A DNA stretch of 64,000 nucleotides from Stichopus chloronotus (taxonomy: Eukaryota > Echinodermata > Holothuroidea > Aspidochirotida > Stichopodidae): the NCBI GenBank assembly GCA_021234535.1, contig CM037843.1:17143911-17207910 (forward strand). Reading direction: 5' to 3'. The translations under genes were made by a program, and so were the position numbers. Under the pieces are notes generated by a model. It ran no database searches and was not told where the DNA came from. It was given only the letters and a program-made list of their open reading frames with translations. Shown in pieces: positions 25,876 to 38,632 of the stretch; positions within the stretch are counted from its first letter, which is position 1, and each line of letters begins with the position of its first letter.

Positions 25876-28800
25876 CACTTAATCAGCTTCCTCTTAACTC
25901 TTGCTACTAGGTATAGGTTCTAGTAACACTACATAGACTGTCAAGGAGAATTAAGCAACTTTCAGTTCCAAAGGATACGTAAGGAACTAACGAACCATTT
26001 CTTATACTCTTCAGAATACATGCACCGCAACGACGAAAACGAGGCCACACTGCCCAAAATCCCAGTTCAACCAATTGGATATGACGATGCTAAGAGATTT
26101 CTAGAGTAAGTTACCAACGTAGTACAAAATTAGATTAAAACTAGAATTTGAAATAGACGTAGGACAGGACTATATTTATTATCAGCTGGCTCACTCTTAC
26201 ACTGTTTTTCCCATCCCACTTTTCATAATTCGTGAACTATTTTACACCTCAAGCTATTTTCATTTTAAAATTTTGTACCTTAGACTTCTTTCTGGAGATG
26301 ATGTACCTCAGAAATGGAGCGGTAAGATTCCAGGTTTAAACTACAAACTCGGACCTGGTCTGACAAATAACAGGTAGGAAGTAATGTAATCTGTATAGGA
26401 TACCTTTTCACCTCCCTTTGGATCGTTCCCTTACATCGGCTGTTTCAGTTATGACGAGAGGGGTAATTTATTGATACACAGTTACCATAATTGTGATCAG
26501 AAAAGTAAATGAAATTGTAATGACATGTTGATATTTCTAATAAACTTCGTTAATCAGTACAGTTAGTACAATATCAACTTTAAAACAATAAAGCAAGGAT
26601 ATTTAAAAGGTCACCCGATGTTATTGTTCTATATTTCAGGAGAGTACGACTAGAGGTTAACAACTACAACGAACAGAGACCAGTTCACAACGTTATCGGT
26701 GTGATTAAGGGAAGCCTAGAACCTGGTAAACTTCAGTAGTAAAGCCATTTAGGTACATGATACATGAAAGCAGTGACGGCCCCGAAGGGGACATGAGAGA
26801 AAATCCCCCAGTGAAAACCTTCATCCCCCCCCCCCCCCCACTCAGCTGAAGCATAGCGTTCTGACCGATATACGATGTATTCATTGTTTCCCCTATTCCA
26901 TATTAAGATACGAATTGCATTCACATTTCTGTTTTAAGAAGTTACTGAGACTTCATTTTTCACCCAGAGACATGCTAACACCTCAGAGCTTCCGGCCTAA
27001 GGGCTAAAGCTCGCTACGCCCTCTACTTCGTCCTACGCAGGCGTTATTTTGCCCCCAATGGTTTCTTTTGCCCTCCATTTGCAACCCCCCTCACAATTCT
27101 AGGATTCTGCTACCGTCATGTCAGAATGTCAACACTTCCAGCGTCACGATGAATGATAATATATTCTCAGTTCAAAGTGACTTTTTTATGTTGATGCAAA
27201 GTCTATACTAACATTACCAGCTACCGTATAGACTACAGACACCAAGACACGTAACACTGTATCCTGAGCCAAACCGTAATTGCTACTTTCCCATCGTTTT
27301 CGTTTAAATTTAGTAAAAGAAGTCTGTATACAAGCAGAAAAGTCATGTTCAGTTAACGAGATCGGAGTGTGAAGTAGTGGTTGCCAAGTAAGGAAACGCT
27401 ATGAATCATAGAAAAGGAGTGAAAACTTATCACGTGCTATGATAATGTCAATGTGTACGATGACACTGACTGTTTATGTGCTTCGTCCATGGATGTCGAT
27501 GGATCGGGGAGGGGGGGGGGGGACTTTTTGAGTGTGCACGCTGACCTATTGAGCCCATCCCCATATTTTGTGATCTGAAACTAAAAACTAGCAAAACCTA
27601 CATGTAGGTCATGGGAGATGTCTTCCATTAGCTTATAACTTTGTAGAGAAACGACATGAATTTTTCATATTTCTCCCAAATACTTAAATGTATGTCCGAA
27701 TATGTCATCTGGACCCCTGCTCGACCTTCTCGATAGGATAGGAGAGGAGAGGAGATCCGATCCGTCCCCCTCCATACATTCTCACATGGTGGAGTCCCTT
27801 AAAAAAGACTTAAAAAATGACTCTAAACGATGGGTATCATGCAAGAAAACATATTGTAAATTAATCCACATAGATCGTTACGTAATACTTGGAAACCACA
27901 GAGACGCCTGGGTCTTTGGAGCGGTAGATCCATCCAGCGGGACCGCTACCATGCTGGAACTATCTCGAAGCCTTGGTAAACTAGTAAAAGAAGGTAAGAT
28001 ACGCACGGGCTGGTCAGCAAATGGTTGCTACTTTGGTGAGAGGTTGGTGGTAGTGTACATCTCAGACGACTTACCTGAAGAACATTCTCGGTGACCTATG
28101 AAACTATAATCCATGAAAGTAGCTATAAAATGAAGAACAAACACGGTTAAATAAATGTACACAACCATAGAAATAAACCAGAATGCCGTCATGCAACAGT
28201 AAGTGATGCCCAAACTCTGTTAGACAAAAGAGTTGATCTCATGAAACCGCAATAACAAAAATCCAACGGAAATTATGAGATGACATCACTGAGTAAACAG
28301 CTAAACGTTGAAACAGTATTTTTCATATATATTATCAGGTTATCTAAAAAAAATCAAACTTCATTGCATTCGTTGCATTTACTTCTGTTTCCTACAAGGA
28401 TGTAGTCAGATAAAGAACGAACAAATTCTCGTAGGTGCATTATATATGGAAAATGTTGAAGGCAAAGCTGCTTTGCCATACAGTACCAGGGCAAGCAACG
28501 CGCGTAGTATGTTCAGCTTGATTTGCTTCAATGTGTGAGTGGTTACCTGATGTCAATTCTGGTTTATCTGTTTCTATGGTATACACTGAAACGGACCAAA
28601 GACTAGGATCTATATTGGGACCACCGTTATATTTATATGGGACTTATCGGATAAAACTCGACAAATAAAAAAAATCACTAATTATACTTGTTTATTATTT
28701 TATAACTTTCATTTTTATTTCATTTTTTTCATAACAAATTGTGTATCAAATCAAATACTTTGTTTGTTTGTATAACATTTATTTCAGTCTTTTTGAAAAC

Positions 28801-31800
28801 ATTTACACTACGATAATTGAAATGGCAATTATAAAAGAATATGAAAACGAAAAGAGACTGAGGAGTGTCTATAAAAATCATACGGGAGCTTGTAGACATA
28901 GACTCTCCGGAAGAAACGCAAAAATCACCAGCAACTATGAGTATACATAACATTTAAAATACGAAAGACAGAATTGAAGACATTATAGTAGAATCACTGA
29001 TAATTGGAAATATTTTAACTTTTAAGGGCTTTCTTGAATAAACTGAGTGAGCTTCGCTTAGTAATATAAGGGAGTTGGGAGTGGAACATAAAAGTAACAG
29101 ATTATCTGAAAGGAAGCGCTCTGAGAAATCCTGAAGGGCTTATCAGGCAGTGGAACTCCATGAGAAAAAGTACAAACTGATAATTGCACATTTGCAAGAA
29201 ATATTTTCATTTTGGCATGACAGTTAGATATATTTACACCTTCCATGACCAATGACGTAATGCTATATGCCTATATATAACTTTTTGCCGATTTATTGTT
29301 ACATATTTAATAGGTAAATGGCGTCCAAGGAGATCTATCATATTTGCAAGCTGGGGAGCGGAAGAATACGGTCTAATGGGGTCTTATGAATGGGTTGAGG
29401 TATGTATGAATGGGTTGAGGTATGTTTACTACCAAAGCATTATATTCAATTACTAAATTATCACCTCACAGTGTATAAGTCTCGGCTGGAGGAAAGAAGT
29501 CGATATTCACAGCAAAGCACTCTTAATTCCTGGTAAGATTTGTCAATTTTTGTTTTCTGTCCATAACCTCAAACCAAAATCACATCACTTGATGGGGAAG
29601 TTCATCTACGTTATTTCGCCTTATAGTTTAAATTCAAACAAACATTTAGTTATTTTTATGTCACTCGATTGATCGATTATTGTAGATCAATCAATTAGTT
29701 AATTAGCAAACTATCAAGTAAACAATTATTCAAGTGCACTTCATAGCATAACTTTGTTGTACAATGTACATCCCACCTTTATATGGTACATTTTGAGTAT
29801 GGGATGAGGAGACAAGACCAGTTTTAGCAAATGAAACAATGGGACAGATTCCCCCCTCCCTTTTTTTAGTTTGGTGTGTGTGGTTCAGAGGCCATTCTCT
29901 GAAAACTTTTACATTGCTGGTATTTCTTTTAGGAGTTTTCGAAGACAATCGGTGAGCGAACCGTTGCATATGTGAACTGCGATAGTGCCGTCACGGGCAA
30001 CTTCTCTTTTCGAGGCCGCTCTACGCCAAATTATTTCGACGTACTTTTTAAAGCTACAAAGAAGGTAAGTCAAAGACTGTGTTACATGAAAATGACATTT
30101 GGGACTATTCGATGTATTAATCATGAAAAAAAATTAAAATAGCAACAAACTCCGTTAAAATCCATCAAATATTGACAATTTTACCAGCAAATTCCTGTCT
30201 CTTACCTGCATTATGAATACACATTGCTGAGCATGCAAATTTGTGACGTCGAGAGATGGACTCCTATGATATGTCTTATGTTAATCCTTTGTTTACGTAA
30301 ACTTTATTTCAAGGACGACTGAAAATTTTACATTCCCTTTGAATTTTATTGTGGAAGCATATTCTTTCTTCCTCTTCAAAAATATCGATAACACTTACCA
30401 GTGTGAAACCCAGTATTCGAGTAATCAAGAGACCGAGAGAATTATCAAAAGAAATATTGACACGGTGAAACACTCCACGTCATCTGTTTTGCATTTTTAT
30501 CAAACTTTGAAAAAGTCATATCTCAAAAACAGTTATAGATATGAACAAAATTCTAAAGGATTGTCATTCAGGGTTTCACTCTGCAACTTCTGAATGAAGC
30601 TAGCTTTTTTCTAAATGCATGCCATATGACCTCTAAATCTTTTTCCAAAGAAAAAAAAATGTTATCTTTTATTTTTCTCTCTCTTCAAAGTTTCACTCAT
30701 TGGGCACTGCACTCAAGTCCTCTCTGCAAATGTTTTGAGGTTGATATTATATCTTTCCCGTATGTCTATATTCATCCATGGCATAATATTTGGCAGCATT
30801 CTGTAATGACACATGGCGCGTCTATAAGATGACGTTTTATCCGTGACGGTTATAACCATTGTATTACCTACAATATAGCCATCACCGAAGGGTACTGTAG
30901 GTGTACCATTTACGTTTGTATTTAACATTTCTCGCCTATAACCAGGTTCGTGATTCTTCTTATCATGGTGGAATTCTGTATGATAATTGGCTAGAAAAGA
31001 CTCGTAGCGACGGCTCTGATCGACCAAAGTAAGTTATTTTTCAGTTACCTCTCTAATAGAGCACTAATTTGTACTTTCTGATGCAAATGGATCAGAATTT
31101 ACTAAAGGTGGGAAGGCGCTCTTCAGAAGGTTTTTTTCTTAAAGGGATGAAGGAGAAGGGAGTTTTAAAAGGAACACACCGTGATGCATTCAATTCGGTG
31201 AATCTTCAAAGATTTAACATACACAATATGCGTCCAGTATTCCTGAAAATTTACCAGAGTATAACGTGGGGATGAACGAATTAATTTTCCTGCCTCTAAA
31301 TGCTGATTGAGTGTCATTTTGTTCTTTCTCTTTTTAAATTTTAAAGAACACCGGATCTCGGCTCTGGAAGTGATTTTCGGCCTTTTCTCGGACTCGTTGG
31401 AATACCAGCGTTTGATATAAGCTATTATAGAGACACGGTAAGTACATGATACAATATGATTCAATCACATCCTCGGTATCCGATTGTCTTGTATTGACGA
31501 AGACATGCATTTCCGGTGAACCACTTAGGTACCACTTAGCTGTGCTGCAACAACACATTCATTTATAGCTTAATATAGCATCACATGTACTTAGTGTTTT
31601 TATGAAACAACATTTGTGTTAGCTTGTAATATGATAAAATGCGGTTTCATTTTGAGTCGGTCAAGTGCCTACGTCAAGCCTACGTAACATGTCTTTCAAA
31701 GCAGACATCATCTCATTACTGTTTCAAACCCGGTTCCAGCGGTGTCTATATCGACGGAAAGTATAGGATATCATTGGTCTATACCGTGATGACCACATAA

Positions 31801-34800
31801 TGTCGTCGTGATTAGATAGACCTATACTGTAATATAAGTATAGTATGACACTTAAAATCAATGAGACATATAACTCATTTGAAATTTTATGGTCGACAAT
31901 ATTGTACTGCTCTATATGGAATAGGGAAAATATTGAAATGCTTTTATCTTATTTAAGAGCTTCGAATAGACTAGCATTATTGACTAACATGGTATACACA
32001 TTTGAAAGGTGCAGTAGCTAGACCAAGGGCCGCCCTCCACGAAGTTCAAAGGTGGCACTTTGGCTCTGCTTGTTTAAAAAAAAAGGTTCGCAAACACTGT
32101 TTTAGATGATTGCGTGCACGAAAATGGACTCCAGTTTTCGAGGAACGCCACAGGAAGGAGAAACCCTTTCATTATTGGTCCAGTGTATCTTTAAAGATTC
32201 GCTATTTAATAGTTTCGGGAATTTGTTCCATCTTTCTCATACTTTCTTCCTTACACATTAACATTTATTTTATTTATTAATTTTTTGCGACCTCTTTTCT
32301 TTTAAGCAATGATGAAAAAAAATTAACTTAGAATGTTTAATAGTTACAATAAAATTTGAATTTCCTTTCAGGGACTAGGGTTATCAAGCTATCCTCTCTA
32401 CCATTCTATGTACGAGACGTTTCATCTCATGTCCGAAATAATGGATCCGACATTTGAACACCATTTAGTGATAGGACGCGTCTGGGGTGAGATCGCTCTG
32501 ACGCTGGCCGATAGCTTGATACTCCCGATTAATTGCACTGCATACGCCGTTCGTATGAAATCATCAATAGATTTATTGAAGACCAAACACAAGGATCAAA
32601 TGGCTGCCAGGCAACCGCCGATAACCTTTGGTAAGATACGGTCCTTCCCCCATAAGCATGCAATAAGCAGCCAACAAGGACACCGTGTATACCATGTAGA
32701 CGACATATTGACGCTGAACAGAACGGGGATAGAACATTCTCTTTGGTAATTTTGTGTTGTGAGAAACTTTGCTAATGACAATGCATTCTTTTGGTGGTGG
32801 AATATGAGGGGACTGATAACTGTTTATTTTTACGATGATGAAAATGAAAGGAAAAAGTGTCTTTCAGGCCACAGTCACTACAAAAATCTGAATTATCCGA
32901 ATTACCGATATGCACATGTTGTATACATGAGTATAGACAAGCACATTATTGTAACATTAATGGCAACGAACGTCACGAAAGTACTTAAATCTCTTCTACA
33001 TTGTGTATACACCTTTCTACAGATTCAATTGAAGAAAACTTGAACAAATTCACGAATGCTGCGAATGAACTCCACAAAAGGATTGCAGTTATGGATAAAA
33101 GAAAGTAAGTTATCGCAATATCAGCCATGTTCTGCCTCAGATCTTTGACAAACTAGTGGGGCATTTATAAAAAAAAAAAAAATGGAAAATTTGGAAATTG
33201 CAAAAGGTCAGTCAGATGGAAGTATATTTGTCCTGTTAATGCAGTCACCGTTTTATCGATTTCAGCAGTCTATGTAATAGCTTAACATAGCAACGTCTTC
33301 TTTGAAATTGACCCTTGCAATTATTTGAAAGCCGACTGTCTCAAGATAAAAGTTTGTTTTGCAATGCAGTTTACCATTAACACCGGCCAATGTCGACAAA
33401 ATTGTCGTATGTTGAGCGTTATATCATCCCGTGTGGCTCATTTCAGATGACCCCAATGACCCCACTGCATATGACTGTGACCGGTAGTGAACGGTTTAGA
33501 AACGAGATCTGTATTTATAATGATTCTGAGTGTCACCACTGAGTGTCTGAACATTCAAAGTACATGTATAGATTCCCGCCAGCATCGACGTCATTCTTTT
33601 TCATAATAAGTATGCGCGTTCATTTTTCATCGATTCCATACATCAGTCCTTGACCTTTCCGTGACCTCGTAGGACCTGGCCAAATATTCTTTCTATTGTT
33701 TTTAACGTTTCTAGCCCTTTCGCTGTTCGCGGGGTTAACGATCAACTCATGTTCATGGAGAGGGCATTCATCGATTATGAAGGACTGCCCGGGAGACCAA
33801 GGGAAAGGTATATCTTACAAGAGAGCAGTTTCTAACTTCTTGTCAAAAACTTTGTCTTGTAATTTTAATTTTATTTGCCCCGTCCATTTCTGACAAAACT
33901 TCTTTCCTCCAAAGTAAGGTCCCATCTCTACACCATCATACTTTCGTTCAAAGCTTCATAACGCACATGCACTCACAAAAACGTAAAGTAAAATAAGAAC
34001 TCGATAACTTTTTGGTAAAATTTTACACACAGTTAATGTAAGTCTTACATTATGATATAACAATTTCACTAAAATGTAGTAAAATTTACCAAAATTATGT
34101 AAAATTTACAAATACTGCTTACATTAATTTTACATAAAATTTATGGAGTTCTTATTTTACATAATTTAAGTAAATAATTCCCTGAGTCTGTATGATGATG
34201 TTCATAGACAAATGTATATCATTATATGGACCGGCTTTCTACCATAGATGAACCACGCCAAGCATGAATGGCGGTATTCAATTTTTAACTATATAAACAT
34301 ACATGTTTCATATTTCCAACCAATGTTCAAAACATTTGAAAAATTTTCCGTCTTTGATTACCATTTGCTCCTTATGTATGGCTCCGGTAACTTGAAAATT
34401 TATGGCCCATAAATTTGCGAATAACTCTGCTATAACCGTGAGAACTATTCAGCATTAATCGGTAACATTACAGTAACATTTCAGAGAATTTTGGGATTTA
34501 TTTACAGGTTGCGTGAACATTGTGCAGATAGGACACGGTGTTGCATGCTCCTCGCGGGAAAACAGTAAAACAATATTTAACAAATTCATGGTCAAATGTA
34601 TAATCTCCTCATATTCATGTTCGAAGTAATTTAAAACAATTGTGAAATTAAAGCTGGAATTTACGAAGTTCATGCCTTTGTTCCAATCTGTTTAATTTCC
34701 AGACATGTTGTGTTCGCGCCCAGCAGCAAGGACTCCTACACAGGTGTGGCGTTTGCCGGCATTGTAGACCTTATGTTTGACATTGAGAATCAGCCAGATC

Positions 34801-34913
34801 CGGAGAGCCAATGGAAAGAGGTCGAACGATACATGTCCATAGTGGCCTTTACATTAGACTCTGCTGCCACTACTTTAATGGACTTTGACGTCCTTGCAAA
34901 TGACAGTGACTAA
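16788..34913 (+). CDS. Glutamate carboxypeptidase II / NAALADase-like M28B metallopeptidase, gene A (17 exons; frame shift in exon 1)
   Basis: Exons: 16788-17027, 21081-21237, 21839-21970, 24308-24433, 25040-25223, 26015-26105, 26284-26373, 26640-26725, 27874-27993, 29314-29399, 29933-30064, 30946-31028, 31347-31437, 32372-32630, 33023-33104, 33715-33807, 34703-34913 (TAA). All junctions keep phase except inside exon 1. Order: short basic N-terminus, membrane anchor ([20 protein letters not shown]), protease-associated domain ([27 protein letters not shown]), M28 catalytic domain and C-terminal dimerisation helices (TFR_dimer-like). Zinc-site motifs are present: GNHRDAW and DPSSG (exon 9), SWGAEEYG (exon 10), YVNCD (exon 11), YPLYH (exon 14). 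Family members are type II membrane zinc exopeptidases. Relative to human PSMA the pocket has GSGSDF for GSGNDF and GIPAFDISY for GIASGRARY, which is NAALADL1-like. About 753 residues if the one-base excess is an error or is bypassed. Confidence 0.92.
20262..21034. mobile_element. hAT-type DNA transposon (non-autonomous) with perfect 8-bp target duplication
   Basis: Perfect 12-bp terminal inverted repeats CAGTGGCGGCGC...GCGCCGCCACTG are flanked on both sides by AGTGCAAC (20254-20261 and 21035-21042). The 8-bp duplication and the CAGTGGCG-type termini are diagnostic of hAT elements. The 773-bp interior has poly-G/poly-C tracts, a 24-bp sequence given twice (20597-20620, 20623-20646) and a GC-rich segment, but no transposase. 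It sits in intron 1 of gene A, 46 bp before exon 2. The intact duplication indicates a fairly recent insertion. Confidence 0.92.
22684..23835. repeat. Two clusters of AACAGGTAA/TTACCTGTT motifs in gene A intron 3
   Basis: At 22700-22805 AACAGGT occurs repeatedly (TTAAACAGG, TTAACAGGTACC, AAACAGGTAATT, TAACAGGTTTTCAACAGGT). At 23680-23820 there is a second cluster, partly palindromic (AATTTACCTGTTGTAACAGG). The clusters look like one decaying short-unit minisatellite split by about 0.9 kb, or the two ends of one element. No ORF. Confidence 0.6.
25311..25500. mobile_element. Foldback repeat with ~60-bp inverted arms and a duplicated 28-bp loop unit
   Basis: The left arm (25311-25370, starting AAATATGTTAACAAATATGA) and right arm (25443-25500) are near-perfect reverse complements. 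Between them a 28-bp unit, CCTGTGTCCTTCTTCAGC..., is repeated (25387-25414 and 25415-25442, one internal difference plus the last base). Half of the element recurs at 14428-14530. It lies in intron 5 of gene A and is followed at once by long simple repeats. No coding capacity. Confidence 0.85.
25505..25873. repeat. Compound microsatellite: (GTAT)n, (TA)n, (CA)n, (TA)n
   Basis: GTAT-type units dominate 25505-25690, followed by TA at about 25696-25720, CA at 25724-25738, TA-rich sequence to 25780, and a long pure TA run at 25808-25873. The many overlapping Tyr/Ile/Thr or Tyr/Met/Cys ORFs in all frames are repeat artefacts. It lies in gene A intron 5, directly after the foldback repeat. Confidence 0.97.
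26771..27120. mobile_element. Degenerate relative of the 20262-21034 hAT element
   Basis: Shares the interior block (CACCCAGAGA.ATGCT, ACCTCAGAGCTTCCGG, TTGCCCCC, TTTGCCCTC) with the hAT element at 20262-21034. Its diverged ends are CAGTGACGG at the left and CCGTCATG at the right. The 8-bp flanks do not match, so the insertion is old or the ends are misplaced. It lies in intron 8 of gene A. Confidence 0.65.
29380..29420 (+). repeat. 20-bp tandem duplication across the exon 10 splice donor of gene A
   Basis: ATGAATGGGTTGAGGTATGT occurs twice in a row, so the exon end and its GTATGT donor are present twice, 20 bp apart (exon ends 29399 or 29419). Use of the second donor would add 20 nt and break the frame. 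Gene B has a single GTAAGT at the homologous place. Confidence 0.85.
33988..34160. mobile_element. Small AT-rich foldback MITE with perfect 15-bp termini
   Basis: GTAAAATAAGAACTC at 33988-34002 is perfectly inverted at 34146-34160. The interior is full of short palindromes (AATGTAAGTCTTACATT, GTAAAATTTAC), so most of the 173 bp can fold back. It lies in intron 16 of gene A and has no ORF. Confidence 0.75.
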
Positions 34914-35207
34914 ATTTTAGCAAATTTAACCAGTCTATCCACAACCAGCCAAAAAGAGCTTCCTTCTCTTACATTTTATCCATGACGTTTCGTGACGTCA
35001 TGGTGTTTTGAGTGCTAATGAAGTAGAGCAGGTGATTTGCCAAGCATAATATCTTAACATTTAGAAACTATGAAAGAATTACAATCATGAAAACTATTGC
35101 CAACACATGGAAAATACTGTTGATGACCTTCTGGCCGAGCAAGGTGTTTGACCCTTCTTACGCAAGGTCTACACATGTGCTTCCAACACCTTGTAAAATT
35201 ATCCAGT

Positions 35208-35213
35208 ATTAAA
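35208..35213 (+). promoter_or_regulatory. Possible poly(A) signal of gene A
   Basis: ATTAAA lies 295 nt after the stop codon, with another ATTAAA at 35247. No AATAAA is seen near by. This is a weak call based on motif and distance only. Confidence 0.2.
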
Positions 35214-38200
35214 TCGAGCCGAGGTAAAACCACTCAGTGTTTATCAATTAAAGTAAAAGGGAAATGTTATCTCCTATCCACTGATATCACTTTGCACCAT
35301 TAAATTCCGTAAATGAGTCAGGTATTCGGCAAATATAAGATAAACCAGTTGCAGTCCTATATACACGTGCATATCAGTACTATTTACGCGAAAAGAAACG
35401 ATGACAAATTTGCGATCACCGTCGAGCAGTCGTATGTGTATAGGCTATATACAGTACATATAGAATGTACAGTAAATTCCTATATCCTAAATTGTTAATT
35501 ATAGATGATTGTGTCTTTTAAACTTCGTAATTTTGGTGTTACAGAAAGCTTATGTGTCATCTGCAATTATCGATTGAAAAATAACGAATTGATTTACTAA
35601 ATGAGTCAAACACTCGCAAAGTTTGAAGACACTGTCTGAGACGTCGGAAATAACGGCCTCTCTTCGATATTATTTGTTTTTAAATATCCTACATTATACC
35701 TAAAACATCTTTAATTTCCAAGGAGATGGAAGATCAAAGTGTCCACCTACCTAAGTTGCTATAATGGAAAAGAGAAAACCTCATTTTGCATTATTAAACA
35801 AATAGTTGGCCAGCACTTCTCAGTCCAGTTCCGCGACATGCCAATTCGTTGAGACTTTCCAGTAGGCGAGAATGTAAGAGTGGGTCAGTTCACCCAATTA
35901 ACAGGGTGGCTGCGGATAAACTGTAACATAAATCAAAAGGATCAGTCGAATTGCTGACATTACTTCTTGCTTTGGACTTTTATGATAGGCCCCTACAGTG
36001 CCCCATAGTGTCCCCCTCCCAGAAACAAAAACAAGTGCTTCAAAGCAATTGTATCTTATTACCTTGGTGTTAGGTCTATTAAATTTGATGTCACATGCGC
36101 AACAAGAAATATATATATATATATATATATAGAAAAGAAACCGGCTAACGGGATAAGAAAAATGTATTTTTTCCGAAGTTAGGAAGTTAAAGATAGACAT
36201 GATAATAAACTTGAGCTCTATAAAATTTGTATTACAACTCTTGCTCTGACAGTCGGACGATGTAAAGGCATCCATTTTAGTCCCCGCCCCCTCCTCCCCT
36301 CATCGATGACGTCATTTCCTGATGCATATGGAGGGAGGACGTTAGTGTATGCAACAGCCTAAAAACATTTCGATCTTATCAGTACAGAATTTCAAAAAAA
36401 AAAAAAAAAAACAGGCCGTATTTTAAAAGATTTTTCGGATCTTTCAGCCTATGATAGTGCCTTTCTCATGAGAGTTTTACGCCCTATCGCATAAGGACGT
36501 TCAGATTTCTCACATGTGGCCTTTCGGAAAATCGGTGGTTTTATTATTTCATTAATTAATGGTATTGTTTCAAACGGCAATCGTGTAAGGTTTCCAATGG
36601 TGATTAAAACATATGCAACTCGACAAAAGAGAGGGGGCATCAAATTACTCTGCAGCCATTATAAAATCTAGTGAGGACGCTAGAATGAGAAATGTCCATT
36701 CTTGAAGAGAGAAATTTTGGCATAATCAAGATGTCTTTTGTACATAAATCCATTCATGTCATGTAAATGAATTAATGTTCACTCCAACAGGGAAGTTGTC
36801 TCTTGCAACTCCTTGCTATATAACCGCAGATGTTAATGAAATTAATTGAAGTATATCAATGTCTCATATACTTTCGTTCAATAAAATTATTAATCAGTCG
36901 ATTTTGATACATTTTACTGTGTTTTTCAATAATTAATGCTACTTAATGTCACTATCCCAAGCGGACCTGCTTGCTAGGCTGTGGCTATTTCCATTCGGTC
37001 ATACAAGTACCCTTTCATATGGTGACTTTCTATCGCACAGCACTGTTATGTCATGCCAACGTACATCGTATGTTTGAAGATTTCGACTTAAATTGTATCA
37101 ACGCTTATTGTGCACGTTATGAAAACATTCAGCGAATCGTTGCTACGCTTTGGGATATAATCTCATTCAAGTTCCTATTCATAAAAAGGAGATCTCAAAA
37201 AAGAAATAAAAAGTAAAAAAAAAACGCGTTGCTTGCACTAAGGCTATCATTTTAAATGGAAATTGTCACTTCGGGGTATGGCGTGACTGAAAAAAGACAA
37301 ATAAACAAACAAATAAACAAAACCAAAAGAAAAAAAACAGAAATCAGGCGTGATCAGATCATTAGAAGAAATGTATCAAAGGAGAAGACTTTGTTCTCTG
37401 CAGCGGATTTGTACGTAACTAGCTATTACTTGTATTGTTATGTCTAAACGCACTTAAATTGAATTACCTCCTGGATATGTACGTCTTCTCGGTAAGACTT
37501 GCAGAGTGCACGGTGCACGGTTTATTATCTACACTAATTAAAGCGAAACTCAAATCCTCTTGTTTACCGCAAAATAGCTACGACTGCACATAATACAGTG
37601 ATCAGGAAATCCCAAATAAACGTCATATCAGTACAGTAAAGAATGGGCTAAATGAGAACATCTACACTCATACAAACGGAACAATTAACTGATAGCTATA
37701 ATCTCTGTTTTTTTTTTAAGGGGGGGGGGGCTCAGTGAGGGCAGACTACCAATTCTTTGATCTAGTTTCTTCGTCAGAGAGAATTCACAAAAGAAAACGA
37801 AAATGGTATCAGTGAAGGCACCATAGACTTCACAGATTAGTTGACCTAGTATCATATTATATTAAATTACCGATCTTTGTTAAGATCTTGTAAATTTTCT
37901 CTATTGCTTTATTGAGTAGGTTGGATATATAGGTACGGTGACATATTTTTACCATACGCGTCTCTACTTAATCTCCCCACAGTGCATCTATGCTTATGGA
38001 TTGCCCTAAATTTACAGGGCCCCTTTGCATAATTTATGTTTTTCCGCGACCCTGCAGGCTATATATTCAATTTTATACACTGAAATAACACATGCGACTG
38101 AAAAAAATAACATGTACTTGTTCTCATCTGTAAACAATATCTTTAGCTGGCACAAGTACAATGTTTTCATAATTGTGAAGCTAACATGCCGTACACGATG

Positions 38201-38374
38201 TACGACTAAATCAACGTTTATTTCAGTTTTGCGTAGTTCTTTTCTGCGTTTCTTTTTATTTATAAACAGATTTAACGACGTGTCAGAAGTACAATATGAC
38301 GTAAGCCTGAACACTGTGAAATGTGCCTCATGAAGAACACATGCTTTAGGCAACAGTTGACAATATTACATGTC

Positions 38375-38632
38375 CTAAAGGCATCTCATCACCCTAAGCT
38401 ATATTTTTGGCATCCGGAAAGTAAAATTATCAATTGGTGCTAAGTTACAGTACTCTTTGATTGACAGCAAATTCAGAAGCTGCAGAGTAGCTCATATTAC
38501 ACAGCGAACACAGGGTTCCATTGCTTTGATAACGCATCTGGAGGAATTTTAGACAGGCTGAGGGAGGGAGCAGACGAAAGTGGTTGGGAGAATAAAAAGA
38601 AACTGTCTGGGGTGACGAGTTTTTGTCTTTAA
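38375..38632. mobile_element. 258-bp MITE, copy 2 (inverted) of the three-copy family
   Basis: Reverse-complement copy of the elements at 6487-6743 and 44053-44309. Shared blocks include CATCACCCTAAGCTATA, CTAAGTTACAGTACTCTTTG, GACAGGCTGAGGGAGG and TGGTTGGGAGAAT. Its ends are CTAAAGGC and GTCTTTAA. It lies between gene A and gene B. Confidence 0.85.

Noticed and set aside
25438..25910. Several overlapping Tyr/Ile/Thr/Cys-rich ORFs on both strands
   Set aside because: Products of the GTAT/TA/CA simple repeats.
28741..28950. Possible extra exon of gene A between exons 9 and 10 ([20 protein letters not shown])
   Set aside because: It has a plausible acceptor-like TTTCAG, but no counterpart in gene B or the family, and exon 9 joins exon 10 in phase without it.
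16788..34913. Calling gene A a pseudogene
   Set aside because: Apart from one frame break in exon 1, all 16 other exons are open, phases and splice sites are intact, and metal ligands are kept. A single-base error or an alternative start is more likely than decay.
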